Assembly (NCBI GenBank): GCA_963565915.1
Contig: OY751487.1
Span: 3,906,001 to 3,970,000, forward strand
Origin: Entoloma clypeatum
Lineage: Eukaryota > Basidiomycota > Agaricomycetes > Agaricales > Entolomataceae
Direction: 5' to 3'
Length of the DNA stretch: 64,000 nucleotides
The position numbers were made by a program, and so were the translations under genes. Positions 1 to 8,639 of the stretch are shown here, in pieces. The notes beneath the pieces were generated by a model. That model ran no database searches. It worked only from the letters and a program-made list of their open reading frames with translations, and was not told where the DNA came from. Within the stretch, counting starts at the first letter, position 1, and every line of letters begins with the position of its first letter.

Positions 1-2
1 TT

Positions 3-152
3 CGAGAATTGATTGTTGAAACATACAATCATCATCATGTTGATCCTGTTCCCGATTTGTCACTTGAGGATTACCTTTACGGCATAGGTATCTCCTATGA
101 TCCTCAACCGACATTGTGCGATGTTTTTCATCAGCCGTTTCGGAACTTATGA
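3..152 (+). CDS. C-terminal fragment of an unidentified open frame
   Basis: An open frame of 49 codons runs from the left edge of the window to a TGA at 150-152. Its start would lie outside the window. The peptide is acidic and contains VPDLSLEDYLYGIGI. I do not recognise it. It sits at the edge of a degraded retroelement, so it may be the end of a retroelement open frame, a host gene fragment, or chance: an open run of this length is not statistically strong. Only the absence of stops and a non-random composition support it. Confidence 0.25.
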   Translation, partial: RELIVETYNHHHVDPVPDLSLEDYLYGIGISYDPQPTLCDVFHQPFRNL

Positions 153-3085
153 AAAAAGAAGTCTTTCTTATCTGCACCGACAGACCCTGGTGCTCTGCGC
201 TACTCTAGCTGCGTCGCCGGTCTGGTGCATGATGCCGTCATAACAGAACAATGCAAGGATCCACCCGTCGACAATTACGACATAGTGTTTCCATGCCTGG
301 ACCTTATAACAGCATAATCATTGTGTAGAGCGATTGTATTTTCTTTCTTTGCAATCAATACATTGATTTGCAATGTGTTCATGTTTTGAACGAAAGAAAG
401 AGAGATTTAAAAAATGCAAAAGGCATTTTATGTTCAAATAACTTATATCCAATCTGGAATAATTCCAATAAGTTGGATGTGCCGTTGAGCCACCTACTAT
501 AAAGGAAACAGCTTAATAAGCTTGTTAAAAAGACTGCGCGAGTCATTAATTTGTCTTTCTGCTGCGTCTATCTTTCCTTTTCAGGAATTAATATTCCACC
601 TTATATTGGATAAGACAAAAAATACTTTTAAAGTATTATATTTGTGCGCTATGGCATTTGCATAACACTAATTCTGCGCCTTGACAGGCTGCGATAGTGT
701 TCAAAATTGTCATTCTGGCTGCCAATATATAATACTTTATTATCAGAAGAAGAGTTTTTCAACCCTTCAACCTAAATCGATTCAAATTGGTCTAGCCAAC
801 CAATCTTGTTCCTCCACTCTTTCACCAAAAAGTAGTGATGATTTGGGGCAATGCAAAGCTTCTTATCTGAACTCTCCATTTCTTGCATGGGAATGATCTC
901 TGATGCATCTTGCGCCTTTTAGGCTAGCATTGCATTTTGACTTATAAGGCATCTGCGCTTTAATCAAGCAGCGATGGCCTTGTCACAGAATCATATAGGG
1001 ATGACCGTGATGGTACACACCCTATGGCAAAAATGGATATAGTCAAAAAAATCAGATTGTATCACAGCTTACAAATATTGCTGGAATAAATCGCCTGAGA
1101 GTAATTACCTCAGCATAACTTGGAGAGTAATTCCTCCGCAGTTTGCGATTAATTTTTCTGCATGAATTTCTGGTTTCCCAACCAAGTTCTGCATCTATTT
1201 CAGTATATGCTCTTTGAAAGCCAAAGATACATGGGAAATGATTGCCATACTTGACTGTGAAAAGGGGGAGAATATAGAGAAGCATTTTAATGGCAGCATT
1301 CTGCGCTATTTGCTTTGCGATACCATTGCTAAAAAACTGATCTTTGATCTTTTGATCTCACCATCAGATGCATTGCTTCGTATACAACACTCTATAGGTT
1401 GTACCATTAAAGGAGCGCCGTGACCGCTGCATACTTATCAAATGGTCAACTTGAACAAAAGAAAAAGCTTATCCCAGCTTATACCCCTATGATTTCTCAC
1501 CCAGAAACGATGAATTCTGGATAAAAGAAGAATATCATATGAATCGATCCGTTAGTCTTATCAGACTATTGTTGGGTTCTATTCCCAAGTATATCTTCCA
1601 TGATTACTTGATGAAGCATCTTAATTGATGGCTTACTAATAATGCATTAATTTGCATTATATGGTTCTTGGAATACCAAGATTACTATTGTTTGCATGAA
1701 ACACATCAGAGTGCTTGTTACACTCTTAAGATTTGGATCAACCCATCATCTGATCTGCGCCTTGTTTTGGCTGCGACAATGATCTGGTTCTTGCATTGAG
1801 TAGAGCGCCTGTGTTGGCTGCCTCCTTTGACAAACAAGACCAAATAACACCCTCACGTGTTATTGTTGTATCATGCAACAAACATAGTAAATCTGTGTTG
1901 ATGTCTTAGAGTGGATTCTCTATTGACCTCTGAACATAAATCGGTTGTTCACCAACATAAAGTATTACCAACCACAAAGAACTACATTGCAAAGTCATTT
2001 ATTTGACTATAATCTGCAATATTGCTTGCACATCATCACATATAACAGTTGGCTTGATTGCCTATAAAATCTGTAAAATGTACTCCACGGAATTGGTTTT
2101 CAGGGGGAGTTAATTCATTCTCTATTAACCCTAAAAAACAATCCACATGATGTTTGCTTGTCTAGCCTTTGCATAACAATGTGCGCCCCTTTGGGCTTGC
2201 CACAGTTACTAGGCTTGATTATATCTGCGCTCAAATAATGGCTGCAATATTTAATCATTGCGATTATATTTTGCAATAGCTTGGATAGTACGTCAGACGA
2301 TATGGGAAACGATGACGGAACCACCAGCTGTCTCAGATATTATATTCTGAAGACTCAACGTCCACTATGACGATAAACTAGACCCTACTCCGAAACAGAG
2401 CATAAACTATCACAGTGGACTCTGAACCTAACTAGTTCATCCACATCCCTGAAGTCTGGAGTATTACACTCGACTCAGATGACATTATCTATAAGCACAC
2501 CTTAAAGTGTTGCCATGATAATATTACATACTCAGGATAAAGGCACCCTTGTCTAAAAATCCATGGTTGTTAGCGCCTTATTTGGCAGCTTCCCAGAGTA
2601 TTAATAAGCTATTTATAGCTTAGATCATGCCAAGCATGATATCATCAGTTGGTTAAATGACCCTTTGAGCCAGATCAAGTCTAAAGAGCTCTTAATTGAG
2701 TTATGTCTTCTGACTTATCCCCGGCCTTAGTGCCACATGCTCTTTCCATACTAGTTCTTGTGCTACTACTGGCTGCAACTACTATGTGATCCATAAAAAA
2801 CTGAGTACCACTACGTCTTGAGCGCCTTCTTGGGCTGCCTGCATTGGTAGTCTCATTTTTGTGTGAATCATGGTCAAAACCATTGATACTCGTCTGGAAT
2901 GACAATAAACTATCACACGTGGTTTGCTGATGCAATCAGGCCAAACACCTGACTCAGCATGGTCCGTGCGAGATAGGCAAAGCCTTAAATATGCTCCTCA
3001 AAGTCGAGTTTTAGAGCAGGCTTCCAATGGCATTCTTCGCCTACTTCTCCACCGCCTTCTACACTCGCTTTGCACATGCCGACCA

Positions 3086-3093
3086 ATTGACGC
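3086..3093 (+). repeat. Target-site duplication, left copy (ATTGACGC)
   Basis: Eight bases directly before the CAGTGTTGG terminus; identical to 6291-6298. Confidence 0.92.
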
Positions 3094-3180
3094 CAGTGTT
3101 GGTCTTAAGGCTTAGGGCTTAAGTTAAGTTAAGGCTTAATAACACCCTTAACTTAACCCTTAACAAGCATTGAAGAGATT
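3094..3180. repeat. Left terminal inverted repeat and subterminal repeats of the hAT element
   Basis: The 9-bp terminal repeat is followed by ttaagg, cttaag, ttaagttaagg, cccttaactt and cccttaac words in both orientations. Such clustered short motifs next to hAT ends are known transposase-binding sites in the superfamily; here that role is inferred from position. Confidence 0.6.
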
Positions 3181-3288
3181 GTAAAGGCTTAATATAGACT
3201 TAATAGCACGACACGTAATAATATCCCGGTAGGAAAAAAGTTGACAACCTTCGAAAAAAAGGTGTACATCGTTATATCCCATTCTACC

Positions 3289-6183
3289 ATGCCACCTTCG
3301 AAGGGACCACTCTGGAAATTCTTTTATCAAGGTGAAAAACAAAATTCGAGTCAGTTCAAAGCTTACTGCAAGGGCTGCATTCAACACCACCGCATTGCGA
3401 GCGAGCCAATCGATGTTGACGAGCCTGAACCGCCTTTGGATGCCGACGTTGACATGATTCAGGGTTGGTATAAAACAGGTTAGTCGTAACCCGGGTGTGC
3501 CTGTTAATTGAGCTTAACTTGTGATAGCTTGTGAAAAGGCTGGGCATGTTCGCGGCGAAAAATCGGCGATGATTGCGCATCTCATCGGCAACAAAGCTTG
3601 TCCATATGCATCGAAGGAAGCGAAGAAAGCTGCAAAAAGGGAACGAGGGGACACGAAAGATGATGTGGAATCCACGGATGCTGATGATGAGTCGGAGGGG
3701 CCCAGCGCGCCACGGAAAAAGAGAAAGAGAATCTTTGACAAGGTCAAGGAAAGCGTGAAGCAAACAGAACTAAAAGTCTTCAAAGGAATCAGTATTCCGT
3801 TCAACGACGCACAGGAAGAGCTCATCCGTAATCAATTTCTCCGTGCTACTATCTCTGCCAACCTCCCGTTCCGCTGGACCGAGGATGCTGAGGTCATCAA
3901 GTTGTTTCTGCTTTTCCGATCTACGGCATGTGATGTTATTCCATCGAGGCGAGCGCTGGCAGGCAGCCTCTTGAATGGCGAGAGTCAGCGAGTTGAGAAA
4001 TGCCTCAGGGAGGCATTAAAGGGAAAATATGTTGTTCTGGCGTGAGTGGTCACTGGTTACAGAGCATCAGTATACTTGAGTTGACTGTGGGGCGATTCTA
4101 GCTCTGACGGCTGGAAGGATAATGCAAAAAATGCCATTGCGGCCGTGAACGCCACTGTCGACTTCAAGGTATGCGAATCTCCGGTGCTTGCCTTGTCAGC
4201 GCACTAAACATAACACATAGTCATACCTGATTGATCTTGTAAAGACGAACAAAGACAAGAAAGATGGTGTCTCAATGTGTGCAATGTTTGCGGGGATGAT
4301 TGACAAGGCTGAACAAGTTTACGGCTGTGTTGTCATATGTTTTTGTTGTGATAATGATGGTGGGAGTCAAAGCGGTCGAAAACAATTGATTCTCGCTCGT
4401 CCGTGGTTGTTTGGTCCTCCTTGTTGTGCTCACCAAGTATGTTCCCAACCATGTTCCAATATACAACCGCACTCATACCATATAAAGTTCCAGCTCATCC
4501 TTGGCGACTACTTCAAAGAAAATCCAACGGCCAAAAAGATAGCGGAGGAAGCGACTGATTTGCTAGGCTGGCTCCTTGGCCACCAGCGTGTTCGTTCCAT
4601 CTTTGACGATGCACAAGCCTTGAAAAACAACGGTAGAGTCCTTACATATCTCGTTGCAAACCTCACGCGCTGGACAACCCACTACACGGCTTTTCGCCGG
4701 CTTCTGGACCTGAAATTACCTATCCGGCAGGCGGTCTTTTTGTCCCGCGATGATATCGTTGCTGCGCAAGTCGGTGCTGAACGCAATCCAGGAAAGAGCC
4801 TAAAACTCTCTAATGCAGCAAACACCCAATGCGACGTCATCGAGAATGCTGAATTTTGGAATCAACTCCAGATCGTCGTTGATGACATCGAGCCAATTTG
4901 CTACGGTACCAACATTAACCAGAGGGATAAGACACGCCCTGATCAAGTCATTTTAATGCTCGCTGGTATTTTTCTCCACTTTGACCGCCATGCTGATCAT
5001 TCTGTTGCTGCGGGAATGCGGAAATGTCTCGAGAAGCGGTGGAAGGTCTTGGACCAGCCGATGTTCATCTTCGCCCTGATCTTGAATCCGTACGAGCGCC
5101 TCGATCGTTTTGGGGATAAAGCTGGTGTCAACGTGTTTTCCCTTAACACACTATTGATGGATGTAAGTGACGTGTTACGTGCGAAGGAATTTATCGTGGC
5201 ATATGCTCACCTGATCATAGTTGTATCGACGTGTCAAATCTCGACCACCGTCGACGATCCTTACCCCCGAAGCTACAAAGGCACTAGAAGACTTGAAGGC
5301 TCGGAAGGAAAAGGAAGTGTCGGTAGCATTTTTGCAGTACCTTGCAGGCACGGGGATTTTTGCAGAGTGGGAGAAGAATCGTGGCGCATTTGAAAGCATA
5401 CATGTAAGGATCAATATCATAACAAATTCTGAAGAATAACCATTTCGTCAGGGAGAGGACCCGATAATTTTCTGGCAGCAGCTCAAGGGTGTTCCGGAGG
5501 TCGCTGAGCTGGCTGATCTTGCAACACTGTTGCTCGGCATCGTCGTAAACCAGGCAGGATGTGAGCGGGACTTCTCGGACCTCAAGATAAAGAAGACGCG
5601 GCTCCGTAATCGCCTTGGACTTTCTAAGCTTCATAAAATGTCGAAGGTTTGGCTTCTTTCTCATCCCCATCGTTCAAAAGTCTCACATTTCAACAAGGTT
5701 GGCGCAAACATCCGAGCTGACCATTATGCACAAGGATTCACGGAATCTCGTGAGAAACGGAAGAATCACGAGGACGACCGAACCAGGCAGCTCCTGGCTG
5801 TTCCACGATATGCCGATATTTTGGAATGCGGAGGAGCTGATGAAGAAGGCGAAGACGATGAGACTCCACAGTCAGTGCTGGTGACATCGGCCAGTGCTTG
5901 GCGTCGTGAGTTTGCAAAATGGGTCGAAGAAGAAAGAGAAGATGATTCAGAGGATGACTCCGACGAGCTGGGAGCTCTTGCATCAGGAGGGCGTCGTATA
6001 AGGGCATGGCTCCCCTGCTCGCTCACTACACTTTTTACGGGTGAGAGCAAGCGACCTGCAACCCATCGCCGTCGGCCTTTTGACCGTGAGGCTTTGTTGA
6101 TGGAGCTCCTGGCAGCAGAACATGAAGACGAAGAGCCTGACACTGGTGCTCTCGAGGGTTCGGGTGACGACTACGGACCATAG
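3289..6183 (+). CDS. hAT-family transposase
   Basis: Spliced gene reading from ATG 3289 to the TAG at 6181-6183. The first exon (MPPSKGPLWKFF...) carries a BED-like zinc-finger start (W-x-F-F...C-x2-C); the histidine and further cysteine (GHVRGEKSAMIAHL..ACPY) follow after an intron at about 3480-3527. The RNase H-like core contains SDGWKDN and a GGSQSGRKQLIL block after introns at about 4043-4101 and 4171-4220. The C-terminal dimerisation block (NQAGCERDFSDLKIKKTRLR) is the hAT signature, followed by an acidic tail. I see no stop or frameshift that splicing does not explain: introns with GT-AG ends and matching phase remove each one. The gene lies between intact terminal repeats, so the element could be autonomous. 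Exact intron ends are inferred from phase and need cDNA. Confidence 0.85.
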
Positions 6184-6189
6184 TCTGGG

Positions 6190-6290
6190 ATTTTAACCCC
6201 TTAACATACCCTTAATATTAAGACCCTTATTAACCTTTAAGCCTTAAGAACAAATCGTGACCCTTATTAACCCCTTAATAGCCAACACTG
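6190..6290. repeat. Right subterminal repeats and terminal inverted repeat of the hAT element
   Basis: About 100 bp after the transposase stop are packed with taacccctta, cccttaat, cccttatta, agccttaag words and end in CCAACACTG. The motif density mirrors the left end. Confidence 0.6.
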
Positions 6291-6298
6291 ATTGACGC
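6291..6298 (+). repeat. Target-site duplication, right copy (ATTGACGC)
   Basis: Eight bases directly after the CCAACACTG terminus; identical to 3086-3093. Confidence 0.92.
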
Positions 6299-6785
6299 AT
6301 GTTGCCTCGACCAACGCCAGCACCACCACCACCACCACTACTGCAGCCTCCGCCGCTGCTTCTTCATCGCCCTCTGGCAATAACACTGCCATGACCACCG
6401 ACGATAAGACGTCAGAAAAGAAGTAAAAGTAGTTAGTGGTACGAAGTAATTAAATAATCAATTACTTCAGTGGCTGCTCTAAGCGCTACACTGGCTGCTT
6501 CAAGCGCCATTATGGCTGCATGTTTATTGCGCTATTTCATATCTCTCAAAGGTATTTTTATCCTTTGATGATCTATTGATCTCAGATTGACTTCTGATGA
6601 GACCTGTCTATTCTTGTTTTGGAATTAGACTTGTGGGTCTCTGATAAGACCTTAAATGACAGCGTATGCTAAACGACACAGCAGATCCCCTTTAGCGCCC
6701 TTACGGCTGCTGCCATTTAATTTGGCTCTTCACTAGGACTTGAATGTCTTCTTGTGAACAAGTATTGAAACCTGACGGAATCACA

Positions 6786-6797
6786 CTTGAGGGGGAG
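6786..6797 (+). other. Polypurine tract (plus-strand primer) of the LTR element
   Basis: The purine run gagggggag sits directly before the TG of the LTR at 6798. In LTR retrotransposons this tract resists RNase H and primes plus-strand DNA synthesis. Confidence 0.7.
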
Positions 6798-7261
6798 TGT
6801 TGAGAATACATTCTAGATGGATGTCTCGACAATCAATCACATGTCTATAAACATGTGTATTCCCATATGGAGTTACATATGGAAGTGTTCTAGACTTAGA
6901 ACAATCTAGACTCGCTCTAGATCCCTGACTCATTAGATATGTGTCAGACGTGCATAACATATGTCATGTTATGTCACATCATGTGCTTGTCACACTATGT
7001 GACTATAAGTCACATATTACCATATACGTGAGTTTATGGTTCTGCGACAGAACTCAGTTTGTACTTGTTTGTACATGGTCTGTGCGCATCCTTGTAGGTA
7101 TAAATACTCGATGTATCTGTATCTGCAATAATAGGACTTTTACCAAGTACCTTCATCACTCAAGCTCTTCTCGCTCTTCTTGCCTCCAATGTGAGTATCT
7201 TACCCAGGCTTCCCTGCGTATGTAGGCGTGCTGTTTCAATATCTTAAGCGAGTTCTCAACA
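6798..7261 (+). repeat. 3' long terminal repeat of the copia-like element
   Basis: The 464-bp segment starts TGTTGAGA and ends with its inverted complement TCTCAACA, giving the TG...CA termini and 8-bp short inverted repeats expected of an LTR. It follows a polypurine tract immediately. It contains a TATAAATA box at 7099-7106, four TCTAGA hexamers in its first 130 bp, and two near-palindromes (cacatg...catgtg at 6838-6857 and ccatatgg...catatgg around 6873-6892). The 5 bp after it are atttg; the matching left-flank duplication cannot be checked because the 5' LTR is not in the window. Confidence 0.8.
7099..7106 (+). promoter_or_regulatory. TATA box in the LTR
   Basis: TATAAATA lies about 300 bp into the LTR, in the place expected for the start of the retroelement transcript (U3/R border). 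Confidence 0.45.
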
Positions 7262-7302
7262 ATTTGTTTGAAAAGTGGCCCAGGAGCCGTTGCAAATACG
7301 CT

Positions 7303-8030
7303 CTAATACGCCATTACAGTACGATCGCCGACGTCTCGACGACCAAAATACTCTGATGTTGACACGCTCGGGGATTTCGAAAAAATGGGTTTATGGGCCA
7401 TATGCTCATGTCTCGTCCGAGTATCCTGCGGTTTCGGCGCCACGACTGGAATATTATAATGGATATTCGGGGTGTGGCATACATCTTCGCCCCTCTGATG
7501 GGGTTGGACCGTGGCTTACCTGCAGTCATTCAATATTCATCTTGCAAGATACGGGTATCCAGGCCTGGAGAAACCATCAAGTTTTGTTTTGATTCCACAT
7601 GTTCATGCGCTGCGGCTTTTTGATGACGACTGAATTTGTAGATGATTGCCAGTCTGAAGAGGAAACAGGGCTACATGGAACGAAACCAAGCCATATTTAT
7701 AGCACACTCAACAAGTCCGTAACGTCGGACCCATGGAATCTGATCCATAAAGATCCTGGCTTGAGATGATGACACAAGTCAAAGTATGTACAAGTGCTGA
7801 TGCAAATCAATCGAACGCCAGTCTGAAACTTTGTAATTTTGTATGCTACTGTACTTATTCTGAGTGGTGTATGTATTGTTGCATGGCAGCGATCTGCTGA
7901 AGGAGTGTCAGAATCATCATCGGGATCTTGAGAAGCAATACTTACCCCTTGGAAGTGTAAGAATGACTCAGTCGGTGTCGGTGGCATATGGTCATCATAC
8001 TCGTACGGCCACAGTCCCTCAGCAGATCAT
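7303..8030 (-). CDS. Possible small minus-strand gene, structure unresolved
   Basis: Two separated minus-strand stretches look coding but I could not join them. One (about 7305-7500) is a 60-codon open frame that starts EDVCHTPNIHYNIPVVAP and ends DRTVMAY with a stop at 7303-7305; it follows a plausible GTAAGC...CAG intron. The other (about 7940-8016) reads EGLWPYEYDDHMPPTPTESF, ending at a GTAAGT donor. Between them lies about 430 bp with stops and a minus-strand TATAAATA at 7694-7701. Neither peptide is recognised. Alternatives are a decayed gene, two unrelated frames, or chance. Confidence 0.25.
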
Positions 8031-8639
8031 TTCTGTAGCTGCGCAGTGACGGGAAAAAGCTAGCGAAAAGGTGCGAAGAAAGTAGACCTGAAGCTATGTG
8101 ATAAACTCATGTACAGTATGATGTTGAAACGGCCTCAGCCTCCAAACGTTAACGGACTCCCCGATTGGCCATAATTAGATTTTATCGATGCGGAAAAATC
8201 AGAGATGGCATCTGAGATCATTGAACAAGGGATGTGGGGACCGCATGAAACCGTGGCGAGGCTAATTTGCCAAGTGCCACGGTTGAACCATTTGCCGGCG
8301 GTTGGAAATCGAGGGTCAGCGTTCCTGTAAGGTGTGATTGATTGATCGACCTATTGATTGTCCAGTAATTAACCGATTTGAAGAGGGATACTGAGTGTAT
8401 GGCGCGATTTGAAGCGGAGCTAAAAAGGGGCAAGTTCGGCATCACGCGACGGTTCGCTACGCTTTCCACGGTCGGCATTGAGACTAACGGCGGACAACAA
8501 CCCTCAACTGGCAGATTCGAAAGGAGAAAGCCCCTGACTGCGTCGAAAAAGGAGAGGACAATATTTTTACTAAGCAGGCTTTACGGCCATCGACATCGAG
8601 GGAGAAAGTTGGAGATCTTATAACACCGGAGGCTTCCAG
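8031..8639. other. Upstream region of the Zn2Cys6 gene, nothing clear
   Basis: I see no convincing gene here. The stretch holds the presumed promoter and leader of the regulator that starts at 8640. An 86-codon minus-strand open frame at 8218-8478 has no recognisable content. Confidence 0.5.

Larger units (their letters stand above)
3094..6290 (+). mobile_element. hAT-superfamily DNA transposon, apparently complete
   Basis: The element spans 3,197 bp. It begins CAGTGTTGG and ends CCAACACTG, a perfect 9-bp terminal inverted repeat at the extreme ends. It is flanked by a perfect 8-bp direct repeat, ATTGACGC, at 3086-3093 and 6291-6298; 8-bp duplications are diagnostic of hAT elements. Just inside each end lie about 90-100 bp dense in TTAAGG/CCTTAA words, likely transposase-binding subterminal repeats. 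The interior encodes one spliced hAT transposase with a C-terminal dimerisation block. Exact target duplication and open exons suggest a young insertion. Confidence 0.92.
3027..6426 (+). other. Open frame split by the hAT insertion
   Basis: A frame opening at ATG 3027 runs 22 codons to the insertion point. When the transposon and one target copy are ignored, it continues in phase from 6299 to a TAA at 6424-6426, about 65 codons in all. The left part reads MAFFAYFSTAFYTRF; the right part is rich in Thr, Ala and Ser (an ACC run at 6321-6337). It is unrecognised. It may be a small retroelement-encoded or host-derived frame. Confidence 0.3.
676..6710. repeat. Dispersed bulged-hairpin micro-repeat, about 14 copies
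   Basis: A 18-21 bp unit of the form (A/T)GCGCC, a 4-9 nt variable loop, then GGCTGC recurs at about 675-694, 911-928, 953-974, 1302-1320, 1414-1430, 1756-1776, 1804-1821, 2182-2200, 2226-2245, 2572-2590, 2821-2839, 6481-6500, 6502-6520 and 6694-6710. The arms pair as a 6-7 bp stem with one unpaired base (usually T, sometimes A) in the 3' arm. Loop sequences are unrelated between copies. In the copy at 953-974 the inner stem is GCTT/AAGC instead of GCCT/AGGC, a compensatory change. Copies occur only inside the retroelement remnant, on both sides of the hAT insertion. Confidence 0.65.
1..7261 (+). mobile_element. Decayed Ty1/copia-type LTR retrotransposon, interrupted by a nested hAT element
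   Basis: The right end has the expected order of an LTR element: a polypurine tract (gagggggag, about 6789-6797) directly followed by an LTR that begins TGTTGAGA and ends TCTCAACA. The gagggggagTG junction is typical of copia-type elements, which is why I favour that superfamily. No matching 5' LTR and no intact gag-pol frame is seen in 1-3093. That stretch is AT-rich with stops in all frames, so the internal region is either dead or non-autonomous, and the left boundary is uncertain because it may lie outside the window. The internal part is studded with a GC-rich bulged-hairpin micro-repeat on both sides of the hAT insertion, which ties 676-2839 and 6481-6710 to the same host element. Confidence 0.55.

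Noticed and set aside
1..3093. A 5' LTR or intact gag-pol in the left part
   Set aside because: I found no second copy of the TGTTGAGA...TCTCAACA LTR and no frame with reverse transcriptase or integrase motifs.
3100..3140. TTAGGG-like words as an internal telomere repeat
   Set aside because: Only one TTAGGG occurs among varied TTAAGG/TTAAGTT words, and they belong to the hAT subterminal array.
5766..6143. 125-codon Ser-rich minus-strand frame
   Set aside because: It is the reverse of the acidic C-terminal part of the hAT transposase; GAx codons read backwards give Ser-rich peptides.
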